Part shown: positions 52,326-61,110 of the stretch, piece after piece
Layout: every line of letters begins with the position of its first letter
How positions within the stretch are numbered: the stretch's first letter is position 1
Assembly (NCBI GenBank): GCA_964535195.1
Contig: CAZHSI010000001.1
Location: 62,001-126,000 of the forward strand
Source of the DNA: UBA9339 sp964535195
GTDB taxonomy: Bacteria > Pseudomonadota > Gammaproteobacteria > UBA9339
Direction: 5' to 3'
Length of the DNA: 64,000 nucleotides
Translations under genes and position numbers: made by a program
Notes under the pieces: model-generated
What the model was told of the DNA's origin: nothing
Seen by the model: only the letters and a program-made list of their open reading frames with translations
The model's database searches: none

Positions 52326-52366
52326 TAACTAGCTTATGATATGTGAGTTTTATAAGGTTAAAGTAG

Positions 52367-53398
52367 CTAGAAATTACCAATTATCATGGCGTCACCATAA
52401 CTATAAAATCGATACTTGTGTTTAATAGCTTCTTGATAGGCGCGTATAACATTGTCGTATCCAGCAAAAGCACAAACCAACATAAGTAAACTAGTTTTGG
52501 GCAGGTGAAAATTAGTAATAAGCATGTCGGTGCCACAAAATTTGTAACCAGGATAAATAAAAATATTGGTATCGCCTTTATAGGGTTTAAATTCTCCCTC
52601 TTGAGTTGCGGTTTCTAAGGCTCTTACGCTGGTAGTTCCCACGGCTATTATTTTGCCGCCAGCGCTTTTAGTGTTAATAATTTGTTCGCAGGTTGTTTTG
52701 GGAACATTGATATACTCTGCATGCATTTTATGATCAGTAATGTTTGTCGCGCGAACTGGTTGAAATGTTCCTAAGCCTACATGGAGTGTTACAAAAGCCG
52801 TGTTGACCCCTTTTTTGTTTAAATTTTGGATCAGCTCTTGATCGAAGTGCAACCCAGCAGTAGGAGCGGCAACCGCCCCGGGATGTTGAGCGTAAATGGT
52901 TTGGTAGTTCTCTTTATCGTTATTTTCCGGTGTATGTTTAATATATGGTGGTAGCGGTACGTGGCCGAATTTATCTAAGATATTTTCTATGGTATCTTCT
53001 GAAAAAGAATGGAGGAGTAGCTCAAATAGACTATCTTGGCGGCTGGTAATCTCAAACCAAATGTCGCTGCTAATAATCAATTTTTCATGTATTTTTAAAG
53101 GCTTACAAGCTTTTGTTTGAGCTAATATTTTATTTTTGTCTAGGATCCGTTCAAGTAGTATCTCAACCGCGCCCCCGGTAGGTTTCCGAGCATAAATGCG
53201 TGCGGGTATAACTTTAGTATTATTTAAGATCACTAAATCCTTAGAAGTAAGGAGATTAGGTAAATCTCTAAAGTGTAAGTGAGTAATTTTGCCGGTTTTC
53301 TTGTCTAGGCAAAGCAAACGACTGTCACTACGTTTAGCTAAGGGGTGCTCAGCTATCAGCTCTGGAGGCAAATAATAATCGAAATCCGTGAGTAGCAT
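52367..53398 (-). CDS. queA: S-adenosylmethionine:tRNA ribosyltransferase-isomerase
   Basis: A 343-residue QueA, which adds the cyclopentene-diol precursor to preQ1-modified tRNA in queuosine synthesis. The family pattern is complete: FDYYLPPELIAEHPLAKRSD, DLVILNNTKVIPARIYARK, YAQHPGAVAAPTAGLHFD, VTLHVGLGTFQPVRA, GKIIAVGTTSVRALETA and TNFHLPKTSLLMLVCAFAG. The length is close to the usual 350. It is 32 bp downstream of rpmE in the same direction. No tgt, yajC or secD follows, although that order is common in gammaproteobacteria. Confidence 0.95.
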   Translation of the reverse strand: MLLTDFDYYLPPELIAEHPLAKRSDSRLLCLDKKTGKITHLHFRDLPNLLTSKDLVILNNTKVIPARIYARKPTGGAVEILLERILDKNKILAQTKACKPLKIHEKLIISSDIWFEITSRQDSLFELLLHSFSEDTIENILDKFGHVPLPPYIKHTPENNDKENYQTIYAQHPGAVAAPTAGLHFDQELIQNLNKKGVNTAFVTLHVGLGTFQPVRATNITDHKMHAEYINVPKTTCEQIINTKSAGGKIIAVGTTSVRALETATQEGEFKPYKGDTNIFIYPGYKFCGTDMLITNFHLPKTSLLMLVCAFAGYDNVIRAYQEAIKHKYRFYSYGDAMIIGNF

Positions 53399-53430
53399 CT
53401 GGTGCTTCCCAAACTATGAGCTGATCTCTC

Positions 53431-53643
53431 TTAAGCTTTTTTAGTGCCGTATTTCTTTTGGAATTTCTCGACGCGCCCAGCAGTATCAATTATCTTTTGT
53501 TTGCCAGTATAGAATGGATGGCAACTAGAGCATATTTCAATTTGCAAAACGTCTTTATTGACAGATGAGCTAGTATTAAAAGTGTTGCCGCAACTACAAA
53601 CAACTTTTATGTTGTGGTATTTAGGATGAATATCTGCTTTCAT
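53431..53643 (-). CDS. rpmE: 50S ribosomal protein L31 (zinc-binding type)
   Basis: A 70-residue L31 of the Cys-containing (C+) type. MKADIHPKYHNIKVVCSCGN gives the start; the zinc ligands are CSC in the N-terminal half and CSSC in EICSSCHPFYTGKQK. The C-terminal tail GRVEKFQKKYGTKKA is typical. An in-frame ATG four codons upstream exists but MKADIHP is the family start. Confidence 0.95.
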   Translation of the reverse strand: MKADIHPKYHNIKVVCSCGNTFNTSSSVNKDVLQIEICSSCHPFYTGKQKIIDTAGRVEKFQKKYGTKKA

Positions 53644-53689
53644 GTTTATTCTCAAAATATAAAAAATATTAAGTTATTAATATTAAAGT

Positions 53690-54010
53690 AGGAGGGGAGT
53701 ATACCTACTTAAATGGTGGTCGGCAAGAAGTAGATTATGAGTCGCATTGACCCACATGAAAAGCGTGTCGCTATGCTCGCTAAAGATTTTATGCCATCCT
53801 GACCCGTAAAATCTGCTCGCATGGCCGCGACACATTATTGCGCTTCGCGCGCCGCGATTCGCCCTGCGGCTGGGAAACGCCACAATGGCTTTACGGCGTG
53901 ATGCATCTACGGGCCAAAAAAAAACAACAACGCCCTTCGATGCGCGTCTATCGCGGACTACTAACCCTCGCTTCGCTCTCCAAGATTAGCAGCGAATGTT
54001 ACTGAGAAAG
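53690..54010. repeat. GC-rich, repeat-like intergenic segment
   Basis: Unlike its surroundings, 53730-53900 is visibly GC-rich (for example GCGCTTCGCGCGCCGCG). A 66-codon open frame there on the minus strand has no start context and a composition that looks fortuitous. The right end (53945-54005) resembles 27925-27990 (the CGGACTA repeat). No gene is called. It may be a relic of foreign or repeated DNA. Confidence 0.5.
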
Positions 54011-54116
54011 TGGTGCAAAGTTATGGGTTGTAACGAGAAAAAACCTTATTACGATAAAAATACGATAGTTAATTGCCTGTATTAGCTATTAAACTCTTCT
54101 AAACTGCGCTGTAGGC

Positions 54117-54344
54117 TTAAAAACAGCGCAAAAAGCGCATTGCTTGGGCTAGACTATCAATCCTTACTTTATAATCCATTAGTTGTCTCAAGTCTTCTTT
54201 AGTGTTTAGGATATTTTGGTAATTGGTCCTAACTGTGCTCCTAGACGAGTCATTTAAACTGTGTAAATAGCTTCCCCATATAAAGTAAAAGCGCTCAGTA
54301 AAAATTTGGTCGTTAATAAATTCGCGACAGATCCTTTTTTTGAA
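54117..54344 (-). pseudogene. Start-less coding remnant downstream of the four-TM gene
   Basis: After the stop of the upstream gene the same frame stays open for 75 codons with a protein-like sequence (CREFINDQIFTERFYFIWGS, then YLHSLND and NILNTKEDLRQLMDYKVRID) ending at 54117. There is no Met until late, so it is either a gene fragment or the readthrough extension of the gene before it. No family recognised. Confidence 0.35.
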
Positions 54345-55283
54345 CTATACAACAGAATCCCTTTGTTTTTTTGTGCCATAAGCGCCCCCAACTGCAGCAG
54401 CTACGGCGCTTAAAAGTAAAATAAAGAAAGCCGTCAGAGCGAATGAACCCAATATATTTATAGCTTGCGTACCGCCTGTTATGATTTTTTGTTTTGCCTC
54501 CATCATTGTTTGGCTAATTTGCTCCTTCATCTTAATATACTTTTGCTGCCAATCTTTAATGGTTTTATCTATTTGTTCTTGGTCCATATCGGTATTCTGC
54601 GCTAGCAAGTCAACTATTTTTTGTCGTGCTCCAGCCTTTTCATGTTCATCGTTTGAAGTTAATAATATAGTTAAGTTTTCACGGAGCTGATTTTTGGTTT
54701 CATCAGCGATTTGTTCAGCGCTTTTTTTAAAGTTATTTAACACCTGATCTGCTTGCTCTTTGGTTTCATTAATAGCTGCATTTACATCAGGGAAAATCTT
54801 CTTAGTTTGTGCCAACAGTTGGGGAGCTGTTTGTTCAACTATCTTTCCAGCTGAGAAAGCGCCCTGGCTTGCTGAAGAAATAGCGCCTTCCATAACGCTA
54901 ACTGTACTGCCTATTATTGTTCCGAATATATTTGTCACTAGTATAAAAGTAAACAGTGTTGCCAATGCCCAAGCAACTACTCCATGTAGAGCACCTGCAA
55001 TTTTACAATTAAGGCCAGAAAGTCGCCCTACCACCCAACCGGCCATCGCCATAGAAAGTATCGCGCTTACCACTAGCCAAACTATAGAGGTAGTGCTAAT
55101 TGTTTTCGTAATTCCAGCGGCATATCCAGTAAAAGAGATAAGGCCTAAACCTATACCTAGTAAATTGAGTAATGACTCTGCCGTCAGTCCCACCACAACG
55201 CCTGCAAAAATGGCACTCCATGAGACATAAGTTGCCGACTGATAACCGATGTCCGATTTATTTTTAATTATAGTATTATCCAT
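54345..55283 (-). CDS. Four-TM membrane protein with long cytoplasmic or periplasmic helical loop
   Basis: A 312-residue membrane protein. Hydrophobic segments lie at about 20-50 (WSAIFAGVVVGLTAESLLNL), 62-85, 92-120 and 275-300 (LGSFALTAFFILLLSAVAAA). Between the third and fourth is a charged coiled-coil region (about 150-270; NETKEQADQVLNNFKKSAEQ). The first three helices recall small YrzE/DUF-type membrane proteins, but I cannot name the family. An AGGAGGG-like site precedes the ATG. The gene stands alone in a decayed region. Confidence 0.65.
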   Translation of the reverse strand: MDNTIIKNKSDIGYQSATYVSWSAIFAGVVVGLTAESLLNLLGIGLGLISFTGYAAGITKTISTTSIVWLVVSAILSMAMAGWVVGRLSGLNCKIAGALHGVVAWALATLFTFILVTNIFGTIIGSTVSVMEGAISSASQGAFSAGKIVEQTAPQLLAQTKKIFPDVNAAINETKEQADQVLNNFKKSAEQIADETKNQLRENLTILLTSNDEHEKAGARQKIVDLLAQNTDMDQEQIDKTIKDWQQKYIKMKEQISQTMMEAKQKIITGGTQAINILGSFALTAFFILLLSAVAAAVGGAYGTKKQRDSVV

Positions 55284-55480
55284 GGTACCCTCCTACAATT
55301 TATGATAATAAATTCCCCGCAAAGCAGCTGACCCACTAGGTTTCTCAATTAACTTCAGCTAATAACCTTAAAGGATCATGCGGCGCAGGCTTTAAAAAAC
55401 TAAACACTTTATTCAAAATGGACTTCTTTATTCATTTGCTATCGCCTTACTTATTTCTACTGGAGAAATCAAATTCCCCT

Positions 55481-55527
55481 TTGCTTTGTCACGCGGCAAG
55501 CCGCGTGGAATAAATTTAAATGTAGTA
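55481..55527. repeat. Interspersed three-hairpin repeat, copy 5 (left hairpin only, inverted)
   Basis: The segment CACGCGGCAAGCCGCGTGG is the perfect left hairpin of the family read on the opposite strand, flanked by TTGCTTTGT and AATAAATTTAAAT as in the other copies. The central and right hairpins are absent. Confidence 0.7.
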
Positions 55528-55560
55528 TAAGGCAGCCCTTTTATTGCACTTATTACACTA

Positions 55561-55719
55561 TTAGGAGAAGCATTTTATTTTGCGAGGTCGAGTATTTGAT
55601 TTTTGTTCGCAGGAAATTTTATACCTTATTAAGTATTTTTCAGCGGCGATAGGTGAAGCTACTTTTGAACCTTCACCAGCTGCGATACCTTTTTCACCAC
55701 TTTCAGTTGTACCAGTCAT
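55561..55719 (-). CDS. Possible small protein of 52 residues
   Basis: A short open frame with a perfect AGGAGG six bases before its ATG. The product begins MTGTTESGEKGIAAGEGSKV and becomes basic toward the C-terminus (KSNTRPRKIKC). There is no homology I recognise, no signal peptide and no membrane segment. The strong ribosome site argues that it is, or recently was, translated. It may be the 5' end of a longer gene that was truncated; the downstream side runs into the partial repeat. Confidence 0.45.
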   Translation of the reverse strand: MTGTTESGEKGIAAGEGSKVASPIAAEKYLIRYKISCEQKSNTRPRKIKCFS

Positions 55720-55777
55720 AGATTCCTCCTCATAAGTTTTTATTAATTATGCAAAATATATATGGAGTTGTTTCAAT

Positions 55778-56023
55778 ATGGTATTGATATATTTCTTAAC
55801 TTTTTTTCTCAACAAAATAATTCAGTTGATGAATGCAGTGTTGTTTACTATATATAATATAAGGGGTTATAGTAATGCAGTTACTATGTGTACTACTACC
55901 TTTACTTTGAGCCGAAGGCAAGACAACCCAAATCGCTTAAAAACGTGGGACCAGCTACGTGAGGCACAAAATAGAATTCTTTCAAAATCCAATTTATACC
56001 GATTACGATTGAAAAAGTATTAA
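55778..56023 (+). CDS. Doubtful small open reading frame
   Basis: An 81-codon frame with a hydrophobic start (MVLIYFLTFFLN) and a basic C-terminal half (TWDQLREAQNRILSKSNLYR). The region overlaps other open frames and lies in decayed DNA beside an IS remnant. No family, no good ribosome site; listed for completeness. Confidence 0.2.
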   Translation: MVLIYFLTFFLNKIIQLMNAVLFTIYNIRGYSNAVTMCTTTFTLSRRQDNPNRLKTWDQLREAQNRILSKSNLYRLRLKKY

Positions 56024-56135
56024 TTGCAAATGCCGCCTTTTCCAGCAAGGAACAGAAACCCACTGCAAAAATACCATCATCTAGCATTATAACTACCATT
56101 GCTGATTATTTGCCCAAAGCTTTAAATACTAAAAT

Positions 56136-56620
56136 TCAGTTTTACACCATTCTTAGACTAGCTCATAATTATCTAAGTCCAAATCTTTTTCGTCGGATAT
56201 GGTATTTATCAGCGATAATTTTAAAACGCTTAAGCATGCCAATAACATTTTCATTTATAACACGCTGATTCCATATCACTTTTTAATAAAGCTTTGCGTC
56301 CTAGTAGACTAAAAACTTTACTCTTTATAAGAGTATCTTCAAGCCACCTGATTATTTTATAAGCATGACTTTCACTTACGTAATAACTCTTACTAATATG
56401 GCAGTAAGTCCTGTATTCCCTAAATATTCTACTGTCATTAACAGCATTTTCTCTATACTTAGCTTATTGGGTCGCCCACCCAGGTTTTTCTTTTTCTCAT
56501 GGGCTTCTCGGAGTAATTCCACCATCTTTATAAAAGTAGGTTTTTAACCCCAGTTAGTCTTCTAAACTCTGGCAACGGTAGTTCCGCAATCAACCCCCAT
56601 TTCACAGTTACCTCCTGTTT
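56136..56620 (-). pseudogene. IS5-like transposase remnant with several frameshifts
   Basis: Reading the minus strand across frames gives ELPLPEFRRLTGV, then FIKMVELLREAHEKKKNLGG with RPNKLSIEKMLL following, then YVSESHAYKIIRWLEDTLIK and GRKALLKSD. This is the N-terminal HTH region of DDE transposases of the IS5-like group that carry a helix-turn-helix before the catalytic domain. At least three frame breaks and stops separate the pieces, and the DDE catalytic part is missing or degraded. Confidence 0.65.
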
Positions 56621-56773
56621 ATTGCTTAAGTGGGCATATTTTGCACCAAATAATAGAGTTTTGAAAGAACTCTAATGTCTAACTCGCGATGACGTGTGCC
56701 TATATTTTAGCCCTATAGTCGGGTTGTCAGATTTTTGTAACCGGGTAGTCCTCGAGCGTTACCTAAAAAGTTT

Positions 56774-58114
56774 TCAGATGCCTTTTATGATAGTTACAAA
56801 TTCTCCTCGTAACGAATTCGCTAACGCCTCAGTAATCCTAATCTCTACCATATTTCCCAGTACATCTTGGTCGGCAGAAAAGTTTACTATTCGATTATTT
56901 TCGGTTCTACCAGAAAACTGTTTTAGGTTTTTCTTGGCATGGTCGGTTACTAATACTTTTTGTATTGTTCCTACCATGTCTTGGCTATATTTGCGGGCCT
57001 GGGTTGCTAATTGGTTTTGGAGAATTAATAGGCGCTCTTTTTTTTGGAAGATGGTTATATCATCAGCCATGTTAGCGGCAGGAGTGTTAGGGCGAGGACT
57101 ATAAATAAAACTAAATGAAGCATCGAAGTTTATGGTTTTAATTATATCCATGGTATCAGCGAAGTCTGTTAAAGACTCGCTTGGAAAGCCTACAATGACA
57201 TCGGTTGAAATGCTAATATTGGGGCGAACCTTACGTAATTTTTCACAGATTTTTTGGTACTCTTCTCGAGTATAACCGCGGCGCATTAATTTTAAAATTC
57301 GATTGGCACCACTTTGTATTGGAAGATGGATGTGGTTGGTTAATTTTGTTACATCTTTAAAGGCTTGAATTAGATCATCACCAAACTCTGCTGGGTGTGA
57401 GGTGGTAAAGCGGATGCGCTTAATAGATTCAATGGGGGCGATGGCGTAAATGAGCTGTGCCAGGGTAGTGTTATCGCTTGGGTCTCGATAAGCGTTGACA
57501 TTTTGTCCTAGGAGATGGATCTCTTTAGCTCCTTTAGCAGCTAAAGTTTTTATTTCATCCATAATGTCTTGTTTTTTGCGGCTAACCTCAATCCCGCGGG
57601 TATAAGGAACGATGCAATAGCTGCAAAATTTGTTGCATCCCTCCATTATGGAAATATAAGCAATGGGGCCAGTATTAGTAGGGGAGGGGAAATAATTAAA
57701 TTTTTCAATTGGTGGAGCACTTATATCCATGAGTTTTTTTTCTTTGTTACATGCTCTTTGATAAAGTTCTGGCAAGTGGTGTAGAGTTGATGGACCAAAA
57801 ACAATATCGGTGTAGGGGGCGCGACGAAAAATGTTAGTTTTTTCTTGCATTGAGACACAGCCACCTACTGCTAAAATAAGGTTGGGGTTTTTCTTTTTAA
57901 GGAGACGTAAACGCCCCAGTTCAGAGAATATTTTTTCAGTCGCTTTAGCGCGTATTGAGCAGGTGTTAAGTATAATTAAATTAGCTTGATTAACATCGGT
58001 TGTTACGCTGACCCCTAAAGATTGGGCCAAAAGATCAACAATTTTTGCTGCATCATACTCATTCATCTGGCAGCCGTAAGATTTTATAAATACTTTTTGG
58101 TTTCTCATTGACAT
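56774..58114 (-). CDS. miaB: tRNA-2-methylthio-N6-dimethylallyladenosine synthase MiaB
   Basis: A ~446-residue radical-SAM methylthiotransferase that thiomethylates A37 of tRNAs reading UNN codons. The N-terminal auxiliary cluster Cys lie in KSYGCQMNEYDAAK, ILNTCSIRAKATEK and AVGGCVSMQE; the radical-SAM motif is GCNKFCSYCIVPYTRG (CxxxCxxC); the TRAM domain is C-terminal (NRIVNFSADQDVLGNMVEIR). The ATG at 58114 is used; GTG at 58138 and ATG at 58108 are alternatives. The enzyme needs two [4Fe-4S] clusters, like the hydrogenase. Confidence 0.95.
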   Translation of the reverse strand: MSMRNQKVFIKSYGCQMNEYDAAKIVDLLAQSLGVSVTTDVNQANLIILNTCSIRAKATEKIFSELGRLRLLKKKNPNLILAVGGCVSMQEKTNIFRRAPYTDIVFGPSTLHHLPELYQRACNKEKKLMDISAPPIEKFNYFPSPTNTGPIAYISIMEGCNKFCSYCIVPYTRGIEVSRKKQDIMDEIKTLAAKGAKEIHLLGQNVNAYRDPSDNTTLAQLIYAIAPIESIKRIRFTTSHPAEFGDDLIQAFKDVTKLTNHIHLPIQSGANRILKLMRRGYTREEYQKICEKLRKVRPNISISTDVIVGFPSESLTDFADTMDIIKTINFDASFSFIYSPRPNTPAANMADDITIFQKKERLLILQNQLATQARKYSQDMVGTIQKVLVTDHAKKNLKQFSGRTENNRIVNFSADQDVLGNMVEIRITEALANSLRGEFVTIIKGI

Positions 58115-58185
58115 TTGATTCACTTTAATCTCTGGCACGATTTTGTGTGGTATTTTTGCTACGAAAAGCCATGCCTACAGATAAT

Positions 58186-59007
58186 TTAGGTAATTAAGCC
58201 TCTTCTTTTAAAACTGCTGTAAATGCCTTCTAGAGCTACCTTTTCCCAGTTGGACTTAGCAACCCCATTTTTGGTGTCCAAAGAAATTTTTTCTGATTCG
58301 ACTCGTTTGGCGACCACTCCACAAATACAAGCGGCATGTAACCTCATGGTTGAGGCCATGACAAACAGCGCTGATGCCTCCATCTCAAAATTAACGACAT
58401 TCAGTGCGCGCCATTCCTCCATCGAATGACGTTTATTACGTAAGAGATAGCCAGTGTAACTGTCGTACCTTTCTTGACCTTGCCAAAAAGTGTCAGTGGT
58501 AGCGGTGATCCCAACATGAAATGGCACTAGTGAGTTTTTCGCACCGTTCACGATATCGTTAGTAAATTCGAATGACGCCACTGCTGGATATTCTACTGGG
58601 GCATAGTCTTTCGAGGCTCCCTCAAGTCTAACACAGGCGGTGCTAACTATAACATCTCCTAGTTCCACGTAAGGTTGGATTGCGCCACAAGTACCGATGC
58701 GTAAATAATATTTTAAACCAATCACGGCAAGCTCTTCGATGGTTATGCTGATATTTGGCGCGCCTAAGCCGGTTGAACATACCAAAATATTAAGGCCGTG
58801 AAAGTTGGCTAAATATGACCTATGTTCACGTGAATCTGCAAGAAAAGTGGCGGTGGGATCAAAGACCTTGGCAATTGATTCAACCCGATGGGGGTCGCCG
58901 GGGAGCAATACATACTCGGCATTTTTAATCATGTTTTTTGATAAGCCGGTATGGTATTGGACCTCGTTTGGCTTAGCTTGTTTTGGCATGTTTTTTTTAA
59001 TCATCAT
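58186..59007 (-). CDS. udp: Uridine phosphorylase (NP-I family)
   Basis: A 273-residue nucleoside phosphorylase of the NP-I fold. Landmarks are YVLLPGDPHRVESIAKVF (phosphate binding), STGLGAPNISITIEELA, LRIGTCGAIQPYVELGD and VVNFEMEASALFVMAS for ribose binding. Closest to uridine phosphorylase by pattern and length; a purine nucleoside phosphorylase cannot be fully excluded. GGAGAAA directly precedes the ATG. It is monocistronic, divergent from mreB, and would release ribose-1-phosphate and uracil for salvage. Confidence 0.85.
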   Translation of the reverse strand: MMIKKNMPKQAKPNEVQYHTGLSKNMIKNAEYVLLPGDPHRVESIAKVFDPTATFLADSREHRSYLANFHGLNILVCSTGLGAPNISITIEELAVIGLKYYLRIGTCGAIQPYVELGDVIVSTACVRLEGASKDYAPVEYPAVASFEFTNDIVNGAKNSLVPFHVGITATTDTFWQGQERYDSYTGYLLRNKRHSMEEWRALNVVNFEMEASALFVMASTMRLHAACICGVVAKRVESEKISLDTKNGVAKSNWEKVALEGIYSSFKRRGLIT

Positions 59008-59167
59008 TTTCTCCAGCTATTTTTGATAGGGGATAAACATTTTGAATTGTAAATCGTAATAACCATGGCTGCAAGCAAGATAATATGTTGATTTTTATAT
59101 GTATATATCATAGGAACAAATTCCCCTTGAGAAATATTAAATTCAGTTTGAAATTATCAAAATTTAC

Positions 59168-59184
59168 GTTACATTAAGTGTAAC
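59168..59184. promoter_or_regulatory. Small inverted repeat upstream of mreB
   Basis: GTTACA-TTAAG-TGTAAC lies 28 bases before the mreB ATG. It is a short perfect dyad that could be an operator; there is no T-tract. One weak site only. Confidence 0.35.
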
Positions 59185-59212
59185 TAATTTACTCACTTTT
59201 TTAGGGCATTCT

Positions 59213-60259
59213 ATGTTTAAAAAATTTCGTGGTTTATTTTCTACCGACATGTCAATTGATTTAGGTACAGCTAATACGCTTATTTACATGCGTGATAAGG
59301 GGATAGTACTTAACGAACCATCAGTAGTTGCTGTGCGTCATGAGGGTGGCGGCCAAAGTAAAGTGGTTGCCGTTGGTTTAGAAGCTAAAAGAATGCTTGG
59401 GCGTACCCCAGGAAATATTTCTGCTATTCGCCCGTTAAAAGATGGAGTAATTGCAGATTTTTATGTAACAGAAAAAATGCTGCAATATTTTATCCACAAA
59501 GTTCATGAGTCCAAGTATTTTTTGCGGCCAAGTCCGCGGGTTTTAGTTGGGGTGCCATGTGGTTCAACCCAAGTGGAACGACGTGCTATTAAAGAGTCGG
59601 CATTGGGTGCTGGGGCACGTGATGTTTATTTAATTGAAGAGCCGATGGCTGCTGCTATTGGAGCTGGATTACCTATTGATAAAGCGAACGGTTGTATGGT
59701 GGTTGATATTGGTGGTGGCACTTCAGAAGTGGCTATTATTTCTTTGAACGGTATTGTTTATGCTGAATCGGTGAGAATTGGCGGTGATCGTTTTGATGAG
59801 GCTATTATTAGCTATGTCAGGCGTAACTACGGCAGTCTTATTGGTGAAAGTACAGCCGAGCGTATTAAACAGGAGATTGGTACAGCCTATCCGGGAAACT
59901 TGGTGCGTGAGATAGAGGTTAGAGGACGTAATATTGCTGAAGGAATTCCTCGTAGCTTTACCTTGAATAGCAATGAAGTTTTAGAAGCTTTACAAGAGCC
60001 TTTAGCTGGTGTGGTAGGGGCAGTACATGCTGCTTTAGAACAAGCGCCACCTGAACTAGCTTCTGATATTGGTGAGCGCGGTATTGTTTTAACTGGTGGC
60101 GGTGCTTTGCTTACTGATTTAGATCGTCTTTTAATGGAAGAAACCGGGTTACCAGTAATTGCTTCTGGCGATCCCTTAACTTGTGTGGCTCGCGGTGGTG
60201 GTAGGGCTTTAGAGATGATCGATGCCAGTGGCAATGCTGATTTTTTAGGGCATGAATAG
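59213..60259 (+). CDS. mreB: Rod shape-determining protein MreB
   Basis: A 348-residue bacterial actin that guides side-wall peptidoglycan synthesis. Actin-fold signatures are clear: MSIDLGTANTLIYMRDKGIV, VGVPCGSTQVERRAIKESAL, LIEEPMAAAIGAGLPI, MVVDIGGGTSEVAIISLNGI and GIVLTGGGALLTDLDRLL. The length and start (MFKKFRGLFSTDMSIDLG) match gammaproteobacterial MreB. First gene of mreBCD, with 14 bp to the likely mreC start. Confidence 0.97.
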   Translation: MFKKFRGLFSTDMSIDLGTANTLIYMRDKGIVLNEPSVVAVRHEGGGQSKVVAVGLEAKRMLGRTPGNISAIRPLKDGVIADFYVTEKMLQYFIHKVHESKYFLRPSPRVLVGVPCGSTQVERRAIKESALGAGARDVYLIEEPMAAAIGAGLPIDKANGCMVVDIGGGTSEVAIISLNGIVYAESVRIGGDRFDEAIISYVRRNYGSLIGESTAERIKQEIGTAYPGNLVREIEVRGRNIAEGIPRSFTLNSNEVLEALQEPLAGVVGAVHAALEQAPPELASDIGERGIVLTGGGALLTDLDRLLMEETGLPVIASGDPLTCVARGGGRALEMIDASGNADFLGHE

Positions 60260-60273
60260 TATTAGGAGTTTTT

Positions 60274-61110
60274 ATTAAAAGCCTTTTCGTCAAAAAAAAC
60301 TCGCAAGGAGTTCGAGCATTTGCATTAATAATGTTGTCTTTGGCCTTGCTTTTTTGTGACCATCGTTATCATGCATTTGTTACTGTGCGTCATCAATTAA
60401 CGTTTGTCGTGGTATTGACCGGACGTATAGTTAATAGCCCTGTTGAGTGGTTGCAAAGTCTTACACGGAATCTTATAAGCCATAATGCTCTAATCAAGAG
60501 TAATGAACAATTACGCTCTAAGTTGTTATTAATTAACACTGATTTACAGCGCTTACGTTTTTTAGAACAAGAAAATGCAGAATTAAAAGCATTATTAGGG
60601 GTTACGCAAGCAACCAAAAATAAAGTAATTACAGCAGAAGTTGTAACTCGACTGGCTGATAAATTTACCCATAATATTGTTATCAATCGTGGTGAGCGCC
60701 ATGGCGTGTACGTAGGGCAGCCGGTATTGGATGCTTATGGTTTGGTAGGGCAAGTGACTGCAGTTAAGCCCGAGATGAGTGTGGTTATGTTAATTACCCA
60801 CAATAAGAGCGCAGTGCCAGTAATGGTGGTAAGAAGTGGTTTGCCGGCGATTGTCATTGGTGTTGGTAGCGATTGTCTAGAATTAGCTAATGTCCCTGAA
60901 ACCGCAGATGTAAAAATGGGTGATATCTTGGTGACTTCTGGATTAGGTAAAGTTTTTCCAGCTGGTTATCAGGTTGGGATTATTAAAGAGGTTAGAAAAG
61001 TGTTAAGTGAGCGTTTTATGAAGGTGCTTATAACTCCTAAAGCTCATGTTGATAAGAGTCGTTATCTGTTTTTAGTTTCAGCTCAGAGTTCTAGTTTGAG
61101 AGGCCAATGA
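60274..61110 (+). CDS. mreC: Rod shape-determining protein MreC, probably starting at ATT
   Basis: MreC is a periplasmic scaffold anchored by one N-terminal helix. The first ATG (60331) would begin inside the membrane segment (MLSLALLFCDHRYHAFVTVR), cutting off the cytoplasmic N-terminus. The frame is open upstream, and AGGAG lies six bases before an ATT at 60274, giving (M)KSLFVKKNSQGVRAFALI, which lines up with the MKPIF...start of E. coli MreC. The coiled coil (about 60-110) and beta-barrel domains (GVYVGQPVLDAYGLVGQV; VGDILVTSGLGKVFPAGY-like segment) follow. The stop overlaps mreD by four bases. Confidence 0.88.
   Translation: MKSLFVKKNSQGVRAFALIMLSLALLFCDHRYHAFVTVRHQLTFVVVLTGRIVNSPVEWLQSLTRNLISHNALIKSNEQLRSKLLLINTDLQRLRFLEQENAELKALLGVTQATKNKVITAEVVTRLADKFTHNIVINRGERHGVYVGQPVLDAYGLVGQVTAVKPEMSVVMLITHNKSAVPVMVVRSGLPAIVIGVGSDCLELANVPETADVKMGDILVTSGLGKVFPAGYQVGIIKEVRKVLSERFMKVLITPKAHVDKSRYLFLVSAQSSSLRGQ

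Noticed and set aside
53683..53883. 66-codon minus-strand frame in the GC-rich patch
   Set aside because: No ribosome site, unusual composition and position inside a repeat-like segment; more likely fortuitous.
60331..61110. mreC starting at the first ATG
   Set aside because: It would begin within the membrane anchor and lacks a ribosome site, whereas the ATT at 60274 has AGGAG and restores the conserved N-terminus.
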